Assembly: GCA_030673825.1 (NCBI GenBank)
Contig: JAUTCS010000092.1
Coordinates: forward strand, 1-48,953
Source of the DNA: Verrucomicrobiota bacterium JB024
Lineage (GTDB): Bacteria; Verrucomicrobiota; Verrucomicrobiia; Opitutales; Cerasicoccaceae
Reading direction: 5' to 3'
Length of the DNA: 48,953 nucleotides
The translations under genes and the position numbers were made by a program. This document shows positions 17,841 through 25,977 of this stretch, piece after piece. The notes under the pieces were generated by a model that made no database searches, was not told where the DNA came from, and was given only the letters and a program-made list of their open reading frames with translations. Position 1 is the first letter of the stretch, and the number at the start of each line of letters is the position of its first letter.

Positions 17841-18725
17841 ATGAACATCGCCATCGCCGGTGGCACCGGCCTGATCGGAACCGCCCTTCGCGCCTCGCTG
17901 GAAGCCGACGGCCACACCTGCCTGATCCTTTCCCGCTCCGAGGGGGAGAACACCGTGTTATGGGACCCTGCCAAGGGCGAGATCGATGCGGCCTCGCTGG
18001 CTGGGATCGACGCGGCGGTCAACCTCGCCGGTCGCAACGTCGGCAGCCGCTGGACCGAATCGGTCAAGCAGGAGATCCGCTCCAGCCGCGTCGAGGGTAC
18101 CTCGCTGCTGGCCACGACGCTGGCCGGGCTCGACCCCAAGCCCCGCGTGCTCATCAACGGTTCCGCCATCGGTTACTACGGCGTGAAACGTGAGGGCGAG
18201 TTGACTGAGGACGCGCCTTCCGGCGACGGTTTTCTGGCCGAAGTCTGCCGCGAGTGGGAGGCCGCGAGCTCTCCCGCCCAGGAGGGGGACATCCGCACGG
18301 TCTGCCTGCGCACGGGCGTCGTGCTCACGCCCGAGGGCGGCGCACTGGAAAAGATTCTCACTCCGTTCCGGACCGGGCTGGGCGGCCCCGTCGGTGACGG
18401 CAAGCAGTGGATGAGCTGGATCGCCCTCGACGACGTGGTCGGCCTCATCCGCTTCGCACTGGAGCAGACCACTCTCAGCGGCCCGCTCAACGTCACGGCC
18501 CCCGAGCCCGTGACCAACGCTGACTTCGCGCACACGCTGGGCGAGGTCCTCAGCAAGCCCAGCTCCATCCCCGCGCCCGCCTTCGCATTGAAGCTCGCTT
18601 TCGGTCAGATGGCGGAGGAGACGCTCCTGTCCAGCGTGAAGGCGCTCCCGGCCAAGGCGCTCGCCGCCGGGTACGTTTTTCGTTTTCCAGCCTTGAAACC
18701 CGCGCTCGAACATCTGTTGTCTTAG
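17841..18725 (+). CDS. TIGR01777 family NAD(P)-binding epimerase/oxidoreductase
   Basis: A 294-aa extended SDR-like protein. The Rossmann motif IAGGTGLIGTALRASL is at residues 4-20, and NLAGRNV plus GSAIGYYGVK (catalytic Tyr region) follow. The C-terminal part (PSSIPAPAFALKLAFGQMAE, then ETLLSSVKALP) is the DUF1731 domain that defines the YfcH/SulA-like TIGR01777 group. The natural substrate of this group is not established. It begins 52 bp after phrB and is followed after 3 bp by dtd, so all three are probably co-transcribed. Confidence 0.92.
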   Translation: MNIAIAGGTGLIGTALRASLEADGHTCLILSRSEGENTVLWDPAKGEIDAASLAGIDAAVNLAGRNVGSRWTESVKQEIRSSRVEGTSLLATTLAGLDPKPRVLINGSAIGYYGVKREGELTEDAPSGDGFLAEVCREWEAASSPAQEGDIRTVCLRTGVVLTPEGGALEKILTPFRTGLGGPVGDGKQWMSWIALDDVVGLIRFALEQTTLSGPLNVTAPEPVTNADFAHTLGEVLSKPSSIPAPAFALKLAFGQMAEETLLSSVKALPAKALAAGYVFRFPALKPALEHLLS

Positions 18726-18728
18726 CGC

Positions 18729-19184
18729 ATGCGTGCCGTCATACAGCGGGTGGACGCGGCTTCGGTCAGCGTCGCGGGGGAGGTCGTAGGCGAGATCGGG
18801 CCGGGGTTGCTCGTCTTCCTCGGAGTGGGCGAGGGCGACACGGTGGACGATGTCGCCTGGCTTGCGGGCAAGGTCTGCAAGCTGCGTGTCTTCGAGGACG
18901 GTGAGGGCAAGATGAACCGCGCCGTGACAGAGACCGGCGGCGGCGTCCTCGTCATCAGCCAGTTCACGCTCTTTGGCAACCTGAAGAAAGGCACGCGCCC
19001 GTCCTTTAACCGTTCGGCCCCGCCCGAGGTGGCGATCCCGCTCTACGAGGCGTTCATCGCGGAGGTCTCGCAGCAGCTCGGCAAGCCCGTCCCCTCGGGC
19101 CGCTTCGCCGCCGACATGACCATCCACGCCGTCAACGACGGCCCCGTCACCCTCATCCTCGACACCCGCCAAAAAGATTTTTAA
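18729..19184 (+). CDS. dtd: D-aminoacyl-tRNA deacylase
   Basis: Hydrolyses D-amino acids from mischarged tRNA, protecting translation. The 151-aa length is standard. Key blocks are MRAVIQRVDAASVSV, the catalytic SQFTLFGNLKKGTRPSF (Ser-Gln-Phe-Thr) and the cross-subunit NDGPVTLILDT (present as VNDGPVT). The start codon follows the upstream stop by 3 bp, which suggests translational coupling with the TIGR01777 gene. Confidence 0.96.
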   Translation: MRAVIQRVDAASVSVAGEVVGEIGPGLLVFLGVGEGDTVDDVAWLAGKVCKLRVFEDGEGKMNRAVTETGGGVLVISQFTLFGNLKKGTRPSFNRSAPPEVAIPLYEAFIAEVSQQLGKPVPSGRFAADMTIHAVNDGPVTLILDTRQKDF

Positions 19185-19288
19185 TCGGTGGAGCCGGGGC
19201 AGCGGTTGTCACCGTCCCGTCCCGGTCGCTTCTCTGCCCTGTCTTTCCTTCACCTTTTTCTCCTTCCAGTCCCATCGCCCGTCTCGCC

Positions 19289-19828
19289 ATGTCCGTCCCC
19301 AAAGGAAAAGTCCTGCCTACCGCGTTCTTCCGGCGCGACACCGTGACGGTCACCCGCGAGCTGCTGGGTAAGGCACTCTGTCGTCAACTGCCCGACGGCA
19401 CCGTGCGCCGCTGCCTGCTCACCGAGGTCGAGGCCTACGTCGGCCCGCACGACAAGGCCTGTCACGCCAGTCGGGGCAAGACCGCCCGCACCTCTGTCAT
19501 GTTCGAGCCCGGCGGCGTCTTTTACGTGTACCTGTGCTACGGGATGCACTGGATGCTCAACCTCGTGACGGAGGGTGGCGACTACCCGGCGGCGGTACTC
19601 GTGCGCGGGGTGGAGGGCATCAGCGGCCCCGGCCGCGTGACGAAACAGCTCGCCATCGGCCGCGACCTTAACACCTTGCCGATCCGCCGCACCAGCGGCC
19701 TGTGGGTCGAGGATGCCGGTATTGATATTTTGGATACACAGGTGGAGCGCACACCCCGCATTGGCATCGGTTACGCGGGCGAGTTTTGGATGAACGAGCC
19801 GCTACGCTTCCTCTGGAACACTCAGTGA
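19289..19828 (+). CDS. DNA-3-methyladenine glycosylase (AAG/MPG family)
   Basis: Removes 3-methyladenine and other alkylated or deaminated purines from DNA. The 179-aa protein is compact for the family (~190-200 aa) but has every core block: ARELLGKAL-like VTRELLGKAL, the catalytic Glu in TEVEAYVGPHDKACHAS (Glu about 48), GVFYVYLCYGMHWMLNLV, and GPGRVTKQLAI. It ends the run of same-strand repair and tRNA-quality genes starting at phrB, 104 bp after dtd. Confidence 0.93.
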   Translation: MSVPKGKVLPTAFFRRDTVTVTRELLGKALCRQLPDGTVRRCLLTEVEAYVGPHDKACHASRGKTARTSVMFEPGGVFYVYLCYGMHWMLNLVTEGGDYPAAVLVRGVEGISGPGRVTKQLAIGRDLNTLPIRRTSGLWVEDAGIDILDTQVERTPRIGIGYAGEFWMNEPLRFLWNTQ

Positions 19829-19875
19829 TTTGACCGGAACGGCTCCCCCAGGCTCGTGCTGTTGTCTATGCAGTG

Positions 19876-19902
19876 AAAAACCCCGGAGTTCGCACTCCGG
19901 GG
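19876..19902 (-). terminator. Intrinsic terminator of superoxide dismutase gene
   Basis: Stem CCCCGGAGT / ACTCCGGGG with a 4-base loop. Read on the minus strand, it is followed by TTTTTC. It lies 31 bp beyond the SOD stop codon and close to the converging glycosylase gene. Confidence 0.88.
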
Positions 19903-19932
19903 CTGTGAAAAGAAACGAATAGCTCGACGCGC

Positions 19933-20709
19933 TCAGCCCTTGAGGGCGGCTTCGGTGCGCTGGGCGACGTTGTCCCAGTTGACGACCTTCCACCAGTTGT
20001 CGATGTAGTCGCCGCGACGGTTCTGATACTTCAGGTAGTAGGCGTGCTCCCACACGTCGAGGGCGAGGATCGGCACCACGCCCCACTGGGTGAGGTTTTG
20101 GTGCTTTTCGGCCTGGAGGACGACGAGCTTTCCGCCGAAGGGCTGGTAGCCGAGGATGGCCCAGCCGCTACCCTGCACGGTCTTGGCTGCGGCGGAGAAT
20201 TGCCCCTTGAAGGCGTCCATCCCGCCGAAGTGCTCGTCGAGAGTTTTCTTAAGGCTGGAGGCGGGCGAGGTCGTGCCCGCTGGCGCCATGTTCTCGAAAA
20301 AGACCACGTGCAGGTTGTAGCCCGCGCCGTTGAAGGCGAGCTGGTTTTCCCAGTAGGCGATCTCCGGGTAGTCGCCGCCGGAGCGGAAGTCCTTCAGCTT
20401 GGCGAGGGCCTTGTTCAGCCCGTTTTTGTAGCCGTTAAAGTGGATGTCGTGGTGCAGGCGCATCGTCTCCTCGTCGATCGAGGGCTCCAGCGCGTCATAG
20501 GCGTAGGGAAGGGGAGGCAGCTCGTACTCGCCGTCACTGTTCATCGGAACGGTAAAGAGCGTGCTGGCGGCGGTTGAGGAGGATGAGGGGGCGGGGGCGG
20601 CCTGGGCCCGGGAGGCACCCATGAGCCCAAGGCCCGCCAAGCCGGCGGCGCCGACAAAGGCTCGGCGGTTGAGAGTCGCGGGGGGTGTACTGTCAGGTGT
20701 GGTGTCCAT
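19933..20709 (-). CDS. sodA: Tat-exported Fe/Mn superoxide dismutase
   Basis: Converts superoxide to peroxide and oxygen. The 258-aa protein carries a twin-arginine signal (NRRAFVGAAGLAGLGLMGAS near residues 14-33), so it should be exported folded and metal-loaded, which is less common than a cytoplasmic SOD. The catalytic domain starts near residue 62 (ELPPLPYAYDALEP). Metal ligands can be placed in MRLHHDIHF, in the GAGYNLHVVFFEN segment, and in LALDVWEHAYYLKYQNRRGD. The usual HHxxHH block is HHDIHF here, so one second-sphere His is replaced by Phe. The metal cannot be decided from sequence. The gene is monocistronic, with its own terminator. Confidence 0.93.
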   Translation of the reverse strand: MDTTPDSTPPATLNRRAFVGAAGLAGLGLMGASRAQAAPAPSSSSTAASTLFTVPMNSDGEYELPPLPYAYDALEPSIDEETMRLHHDIHFNGYKNGLNKALAKLKDFRSGGDYPEIAYWENQLAFNGAGYNLHVVFFENMAPAGTTSPASSLKKTLDEHFGGMDAFKGQFSAAAKTVQGSGWAILGYQPFGGKLVVLQAEKHQNLTQWGVVPILALDVWEHAYYLKYQNRRGDYIDNWWKVVNWDNVAQRTEAALKG

Positions 20710-20812
20710 CCGGCACCATAGGGACGGTCTCGGTCCCAGTCAACCGGCTGACGGTTTTTTGATGGTGGTTTTGCCTGCCTGCCAGGCGGTGAAGGGGCCG
20801 GCCCGGTTTAAT

Positions 20813-20845
20813 AAAAAGCCAGCCCCACCGGATAGTGGGGCTGGC
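20813..20845 (-). terminator. Intrinsic terminator of the truncated PEP-CTERM-like gene
   Basis: Perfect 11-bp stem GCCAGCCCCAC / GTGGGGCTGGC. On the minus strand it is followed by TTTTTA. It lies 38 bp past the stop codon at 20884. Confidence 0.9.
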
Positions 20846-20883
20846 GTAGTGAGCCTGTCTTGTCTCCTGAGAAAAGGGCCGCG

Positions 20884-21218
20884 TTAGCTCCGGCGGAACC
20901 GGCGCAGACCCAGTAAAATAATCAGCGCTCCGGCGGCACCTGCGCCCCAGGCGGTGTTGGCTTTGGGGACCTGGACGACTTCCAGCGAGGTCAGCACACC
21001 CACGTAGCCACTGCAGGTGACGAGGATGGAGAGATTGTCGGTGGTCCCGTCCACCGTGAAGGAACCGGTGATGTAGTTGACGTCTTCGAGCCAGCCGTTC
21101 GCGATACTGATGCTGGGGTTGTTGATCGTCTGGGACGAGGCCGTACTGAAGTCCGTGATCGGATCGGAGGAGGTGACGGTGTACACGTTAAAGGTGCGGG
21201 TGTCGTTGCCGTTATCGC
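20884..21218 (-). pseudogene. 3' remnant of a PEP-CTERM-like secreted protein
   Basis: The minus-strand frame reads NDTRTFNVYTVTSSDPITDF and continues as a Ser/Thr/Asn-rich secreted-type domain. It ends with a tripartite sorting signal: VPKAN, a membrane helix (GAGAAGALIILLG) and a basic tail (LRRFRRS). The short motif is VPKAN rather than the usual PEP. The frame stays open to 21339, but the upstream residues are antisense to an HTH gene and show no signal peptide or start, so the N-terminal part is missing. An intact terminator still follows. This is best read as a gene cut off by a rearrangement at about 21215. Confidence 0.6.
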
Positions 21219-21219
21219 C

Positions 21220-21882
21220 ATGTTCACGAAGCAACCCAATCGCTCTGTGCAAAACGGACTCGCCTGCCTGGAAGCCGTCTCCCGGGCAGATGCTCCGGTC
21301 GGTTCGCGGGAGCTGGCCCGTCAGCTCGACCTCGGCCATGCCACGGTCTCACGCCTGCTCAACACCCTGGCCGAGCTGAACTACCTCAGTAGGACCGAGA
21401 ACCGGAAGTTCACGCCCGGGCCCGGACTTCACGTGCTGACCGCCCAGAGTATGAACAACTCCCACCTCCTGCGCTGTTCGTTGCCGATGCTGCGTGAGCT
21501 GGGCGAACTGCACAGGTATCGCGTCGCGCTGGGGACGCTTAGGCGGGGGTTGGTCTCGTACATGTATTTCCAGTTCGAGGACCGGAACTTCCAGACCGGG
21601 CTCATGGGGCACCGGACCTTTCCCGCGCACGACTCAAGCATCGGTCGAGTCCTGATGGCGCATCGGCCTCCGCTTCCCGACGGGGAAACATATCCGGACA
21701 GCATGTCCATCCCCGCCGCCGAAGCCGAAAAAATCCGCGCCCAGGGCTATGCCTTTGTCGATAATGTGAACAGCTATCAGTCGCATCCGGGGTGGGGGGT
21801 AGGTCTATCGCCGATGTCTCCGGTTTCTCAGTCGGGGTGGCCTTATAGAACCACGGTGAGGACAAAAATTCTCATGCCATGA
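21220..21882 (+). pseudogene. IclR-type regulator, truncated/frameshifted
   Basis: The N-terminus (about residues 8-75) is a good IclR winged helix-turn-helix: SVQNGLACLEAVSRADAPVG, SRELARQLDLGHATVSRLLN, TLAELNYLSRT. A shortened effector domain follows. Near the end the frame is lost: after the G-run at about 21788-21798 the +1 frame reads GGRSIADVSGFSVGVAL and stops. This looks like the family's SIAxPV...VGVAL strand, while the given frame ends in unrelated residues. At 220 aa it lacks the last ~35 residues of typical members. It is probably decayed. It abuts the PEP-CTERM-like remnant at its start and precedes the sugar locus. Confidence 0.6.
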
Positions 21883-21968
21883 GGTTATGGGCGACGGCGA
21901 GACCTTGGAGGCCGTGGAGTCAAATCTGTTTCTTTTTGGCTAAGATCGCGCCGGGCGGCTGCTCACTT

Positions 21969-21983
21969 GTTTAACTGATTAGC
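21969..21983 (+). promoter_or_regulatory. Candidate LacI-type operator upstream of the ABC importer
   Basis: GTTTAACTGATTAGC, a variant of the TTNAACTGTNNA core found throughout the locus. It lies 75 bp before the binding-protein start. A good -10 (TATAGT, 22011-22016) follows, with TGACGA at 21986-21991 as a weak -35. Confidence 0.4.
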
Positions 21984-22057
21984 AATGACGAAGTCGTCCT
22001 TTGGCGTGAGTATAGTTTGCTCAATGGCATTGTGTTGTTATTCTCGTATCAAGTGTT

Positions 22058-23410
22058 ATGCCTGCCCCACGTGTATTGATTTTTGGTGTCTTGTTTGTCG
22101 GCATTGTCGTGTTCGGGTTTTGGCTGGGAGAGACCGCCGACGATCAGGTGGGCGGTGACCGTATCGTCATCGAATACTGGGAGAAGTGGACCGGCCCCGA
22201 ACGCCAGGCGATGGCGGATTTGGTGGACGAGTTTAATGCCTCGCAGGACCGTGTATACGTAAAGTTCCTCTCGGTCAGCAGCATCACCCGAAAGCTTATG
22301 CTGGCGACGGCGGGCGGGAATCCCCCCGATGTTGCCGGCATCTGGGCGGCGGACCTGCCGGTCTTTTCCACCAACGGGGCGCTGACCCCGCTCAACCCGT
22401 ACGCGGAGCGCGCCGGGATCGAGGCCGGGGATTATCTACCCTCGGTCTGGGCGCAACTGGTGGTCTACGACCGGTTGTGGGCTCTGCCCACGACACCGAG
22501 CGCGAATGCCCTGCACTGGAACAAGCGTCTGTTTCGCGAGGCGGGGCTGGACCCGGACAAGCCGCCGCGCACCATCGCCGAGCTGGAGGCGTACAACGAT
22601 CGCATCACCCGCTTTAACGACAAGGGCGATATCGTGGTGCTGGGACATTTGCCGACGGAGCCGGGGTGGTGGAACGCCAACTGGAGCTTCTGGTTCGGGG
22701 GTGATGTCTGGAACGGAGAGGACGCGGTGACCGCCACCGGCGAGGCCAACATGGCCGCCCTGGACTGGATCGCGAGTTATCCGGAGCGTTACGGGGTGGG
22801 GCCCCTGCTGGGGTTCAGGCAGCTCAGCGGCGTTTTTGCCTCGCCGGAGAATCCGTTTTTCCGCGGACGGGTGGCGATGGCCTTGCAGGGACCGTGGATG
22901 TACAACTTTATCCAGAACTTCGCCCCGGAGGACTTCGAGTGGGGGGTGGCTCCTTTCCCCTCGCTCAAAGCGGAGAACTACGGCACGAGCCTGGTCGAGT
23001 GCGACTGCCTGGTCATCCCCCGCGGGGCCAAGCACCCCGAGGAAGCCTTTGCGTTTATCGCCTGGCTGCAGGAGCCCGCGCAGATGGAGCGCCTGTGCCT
23101 GGCGCAGTTGAAATTCAGTCCGCTGGCGCAGGTCAGCGAAAACTTTTACGCGCGTCACCCGAACCCGCACATCCGTGTCTATCGCGAGTTGGCGGAAAGC
23201 CCGCTGGCCCGTTTTCGCCCGCAGATGCTGACCTTTAACGAGTTCAGCGCGGACATGGGCAGCGCCATCGACGACATCATGCGCGGGGCGGAAAGCCCGG
23301 AGCAGGCCGCCGAGATTTTACAGGAGCGTCAGCAGGGACTCTTTAGACGCAAGTACGACAACTGGCAAAAAGTGCGCGAGGAACGCATGAAGGAGTGGGA
23401 CCAGCAATGA
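22058..23410 (+). CDS. Sugar ABC transporter substrate-binding protein (CUT1)
   Basis: Captures oligosaccharides for the importer. The 450-aa protein starts with a hydrophobic segment (VLIFGVLFVGIVVFGFWLG) that serves as a signal or anchor; no lipobox Cys is present. The mature part has the family 1 solute-binding pattern: IVIEYWEKWTGPERQAMADL, VDEFNASQDRVYVKF, PPDVAGIWAADLPVF, ALHWNKRLFREAGLDPDKPP, and GRVAMALQGPWMYNF. The neighbouring amylolytic enzymes point to malto- or isomalto-oligosaccharides as ligand; this is inference. It overlaps the next permease gene by 4 bp (ATGA), so the three transport genes form an operon. Confidence 0.92.
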   Translation: MPAPRVLIFGVLFVGIVVFGFWLGETADDQVGGDRIVIEYWEKWTGPERQAMADLVDEFNASQDRVYVKFLSVSSITRKLMLATAGGNPPDVAGIWAADLPVFSTNGALTPLNPYAERAGIEAGDYLPSVWAQLVVYDRLWALPTTPSANALHWNKRLFREAGLDPDKPPRTIAELEAYNDRITRFNDKGDIVVLGHLPTEPGWWNANWSFWFGGDVWNGEDAVTATGEANMAALDWIASYPERYGVGPLLGFRQLSGVFASPENPFFRGRVAMALQGPWMYNFIQNFAPEDFEWGVAPFPSLKAENYGTSLVECDCLVIPRGAKHPEEAFAFIAWLQEPAQMERLCLAQLKFSPLAQVSENFYARHPNPHIRVYRELAESPLARFRPQMLTFNEFSADMGSAIDDIMRGAESPEQAAEILQERQQGLFRRKYDNWQKVREERMKEWDQQ

Positions 23411-24324
23411 CCCGGCATGAGAAACGCAACCTGCGCGTCGGGCTGATCTTTATCAGTCCCTGGCTGGCGGGCTTTATCCTGATGAGCCTCTACCCGCTCA
23501 TCAGCTCCGCCTATTACTCGCTCACGGACTACTCTGTGCTGTCGAAACCCGTTTACACCGGACTGGACAACTACCGCGCGTTGATGAGCGACGAGCTCTT
23601 CTGGCAATCGCTGTGGAACACCTTCTATTTCGCCGCGCTGTCGATCCCGATCAACCTTGTCGCGGCCATCCTGCTGGCCGTGCTTTTGAACGTTGATCTG
23701 CCGGGCAAGAAGATTTTCCGCACGGTGTATTTCCTGCCCTCGCTGGTGCCCATGGTCTGCCTGGGGGTGCTGTGGCAGTGGATGCTCAACGGGCAGATGG
23801 GCCTGATCAACCAGATGCTGAGCCCGCTGTGTGACGTGATCAACGCCGTGCTCGGTACGAGCGTGAACCCGCCCAACTGGCTGGCGGACCCCGCCTACGC
23901 GAAGCTCGGCCTCGTTCTGGCCAGCATGTGGGGTGTGGGCAACGCCGTGGTGATCTTCCTGGCCGGGTTGCAGGATGTGCCGCGCTCGCTCTACGAGGCG
24001 GCGGAGATCGACGGGTGCGGCTTCTGGCGAAAAACTATCCACGTGACCCTGCCGATTATTTCGCCGGTCATTTACTTTAACGGCATCATGGGGCTGATCG
24101 GGTCGTTTCAGGTCTTCGCCGTGCCCTACGTCATGACGAACGGCGGGGAGGGCCCCGGTCGCTCGTTGCTCTTCGCCGCCACTTATGTGTTCAACAAGGG
24201 GTTCCAGGCCTGGAGCATGGGCTACGCCTGCGCCGTCGCGCTGATCCTGTTCGTCATCATCCTGGTGCTGACGTTGCTGGCGACTTATGTCGCCGAGCGC
24301 CACATCTACTACGCTGGAAAATGA
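23407..24324 (+). CDS. Sugar ABC transporter permease (MalF/UgpA type)
   Basis: Inner-membrane permease of a CUT1 importer, 305 aa with six predicted helices. The first begins near residue 12 (VGLIFISPWLAGFILMSLYP), and TVYFLPSLVPMVCLGVLWQW and VVIFLAGLQDVP are later membrane segments. The coupling helix motif EAAEIDGCGFWRKTIHVTLP matches the EAA-x3-G-x9-I-x-LP signature that docks on the ATPase. The start is the ATG overlapping the upstream stop codon (ATGA). It pairs with the permease that follows, also by an ATGA overlap. Confidence 0.94.
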   Translation: MTRHEKRNLRVGLIFISPWLAGFILMSLYPLISSAYYSLTDYSVLSKPVYTGLDNYRALMSDELFWQSLWNTFYFAALSIPINLVAAILLAVLLNVDLPGKKIFRTVYFLPSLVPMVCLGVLWQWMLNGQMGLINQMLSPLCDVINAVLGTSVNPPNWLADPAYAKLGLVLASMWGVGNAVVIFLAGLQDVPRSLYEAAEIDGCGFWRKTIHVTLPIISPVIYFNGIMGLIGSFQVFAVPYVMTNGGEGPGRSLLFAATYVFNKGFQAWSMGYACAVALILFVIILVLTLLATYVAERHIYYAGK

Positions 24325-25163
24325 GCTCGAAGACCGCGCAACTCCTTCAACGCTTCTGCCTGTACGTGCTCCTGCTGGTGGGCGCGGTGGTGTTTATCCT
24401 GCCCTTTGCCTGGATGCTCTCCACCTCGCTCAAGCCGCTGAACGAGACCATGACCGTGCCGCCGCGCTGGCTGCCCTCGCATATCCAGTGGGACAACTAC
24501 CCCCGCGCCATCGAGGAGATGAAGATGTTCTGGCGCTACACGGGCAACACGGTTTACCTGTGCGCGATGACGGTCATCGGCACCGTGCTCAGCAGCGCGC
24601 TGGCGGCCTACGGGTTTTCCCGCATCGAGTGGCGCGGGCGCGACAAGGTCTTTGTCCTGGTACTGGCGACGATGATGATTCCCTTTCCCGTGGTAATGGT
24701 GCCACTCTACACGCTCTTCCGCGAGCTGGGCTGGATCGGGAGCTTCAAGCCGCTGTGGGTGCCGAGCTTCATGGCCGGGGCCTTCAATGTCTTTTTGCTG
24801 CGGCAGTTCTTCCTTACGCTGCCCAAGGAGTTGTCCGAGGCGGCGAAGATCGACGGTGCCAGCGAGTGGCAAATCTTCTGCCAGGTGGTCCTGCCGCTGG
24901 CTAAGCCCGCGCTGATTGTGGTCGCGCTCTTTCAGTTCATGGCCACGTGGAACGACTTCCTCGGGCCCTTGATCTACCTGACGGACCAGTCGGACTTCAC
25001 GCTCGCGCTCGGCCTGCAGGCCTACCAGAGCCGCGAGGGCGGGACGGACTGGCATTACCTCATGGCGGCCTCGACACTCGTCGTGATCCCGGTCGTCGTG
25101 CTCTTCTTCTTCACCCAGCGCTACTTCGTCGAGGGAATCGCAACCACGGGGGGGAAGGGATGA
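24321..25163 (+). CDS. Sugar ABC transporter permease (MalG/UgpE type)
   Basis: Second inner-membrane permease, 280 aa, six predicted helices beginning with LYVLLLVGAVVFILPFAWML. It has the typical MalG-like SLKPLNETMTVPPRWLP loop and the EAA motif EAAKIDGASEWQIFCQVVLP. The region ATWNDFLGPLIYLTD is characteristic of the family. Last gene of the transporter operon; no ATPase gene follows here. A compatible ATP-binding subunit is encoded at 40955-42091, about 16 kb away. Confidence 0.94.
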   Translation: MSSKTAQLLQRFCLYVLLLVGAVVFILPFAWMLSTSLKPLNETMTVPPRWLPSHIQWDNYPRAIEEMKMFWRYTGNTVYLCAMTVIGTVLSSALAAYGFSRIEWRGRDKVFVLVLATMMIPFPVVMVPLYTLFRELGWIGSFKPLWVPSFMAGAFNVFLLRQFFLTLPKELSEAAKIDGASEWQIFCQVVLPLAKPALIVVALFQFMATWNDFLGPLIYLTDQSDFTLALGLQAYQSREGGTDWHYLMAASTLVVIPVVVLFFFTQRYFVEGIATTGGKG

Positions 25164-25194
25164 GCAAGATTTGCCATGAGACGAAATCGTTTGA

Positions 25195-25207
25195 GTTAAC
25201 TGTTTAC
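25195..25207 (+). promoter_or_regulatory. Candidate LacI-type operator before the pseudopilin gene
   Basis: GTTAACTGTTTAC, differing from the site at 27044-27057 only at its last bases. It lies 50 bp upstream of the pseudopilin start in a 93-bp gap after the permease genes. Confidence 0.45.
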
Positions 25208-25256
25208 ATGTGCTTGCGTTGCTGCACGGCCCAACCCTGACTGAAATAGGAAAACC

Positions 25257-25970
25257 ATGAAATGCTGGTCCGGAAATAGCCCCCGTCTTGGATTTACCCT
25301 GATCGAGCTTCTGGCGGTGATCGCGGTGATCGCGATTCTGGCGTCCCTGATCATCACGGTGGGCGGCAACACGCTGAAGCACTCCCGCGCGAGTGAGGCG
25401 GCGGTCCAGGTGCGCCAGATCCTGCTGGCCGGGCAGCTCTACGCCAACGAGCACGGCGGGCACCTGCCGAAGGTCGCCTCGGATAATGTCGGGCTGGACG
25501 AACCGCGCGACTACTTTTATGTGACCCGCAACGGTGTGGCCGAGACCGAGGGTACTGCCCTGGCCGCCTACATGGGCGGGGCGGCGGCCGCCGCCGACGG
25601 GCTGCGCGCTCCCAATGACGAGGGCTTGGCCGAGGTCGGTCAGCCGGGCCGGAATTTCAGCTATACGTTCAACTTCCTTATCAACCAGGGCGAGCTGCAA
25701 GAGGGGGCGAGCGAGCCCAGCGGCTTTGAAAAGGCCCTCTCGACGATCAACCTGTACTACGTGGACGACCCTGCCGAAAAGGTGATCGTGTACGAAGAGG
25801 AAAACCCCAACGACGCCTTCTGCGTCTGGTTCATCGACCGTCCGTCCTCCCGCTTCGACGGCAAGGGACACGTCGGCTTCGTCGATGGGCACGTCGAGCT
25901 GCTCCCCGCCGAGGATATCTACGGCAGCGCCGCGCTGGGCGAAATTGTCCCGCCGGACAAGCAGTACTGA
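25257..25970 (+). CDS. Prepilin-type protein with H-X9-DG signature
   Basis: A 237-aa type II pseudopilin-like protein. The N-terminus has the prepilin peptidase site and methylated helix (RLGFTLIELLAVIAVIAIL, cleavage after Gly). The C-terminus carries FDGKGHVGFVDGHVELLPAE, the 'processing-associated H-X9-DG' signature. Such proteins are numerous in Verrucomicrobiota, Planctomycetota and Lentisphaerota and often sit alone beside sugar genes; their function is not established. It has a candidate operator in its own upstream gap and lies between the importer and the LacI gene, converging on the latter with only 7 bp between stop codons. No other secretion or pilus gene is in the window. Confidence 0.9.
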   Translation: MKCWSGNSPRLGFTLIELLAVIAVIAILASLIITVGGNTLKHSRASEAAVQVRQILLAGQLYANEHGGHLPKVASDNVGLDEPRDYFYVTRNGVAETEGTALAAYMGGAAAAADGLRAPNDEGLAEVGQPGRNFSYTFNFLINQGELQEGASEPSGFEKALSTINLYYVDDPAEKVIVYEEENPNDAFCVWFIDRPSSRFDGKGHVGFVDGHVELLPAEDIYGSAALGEIVPPDKQY

Positions 25971-25977
25971 GTGCGGC

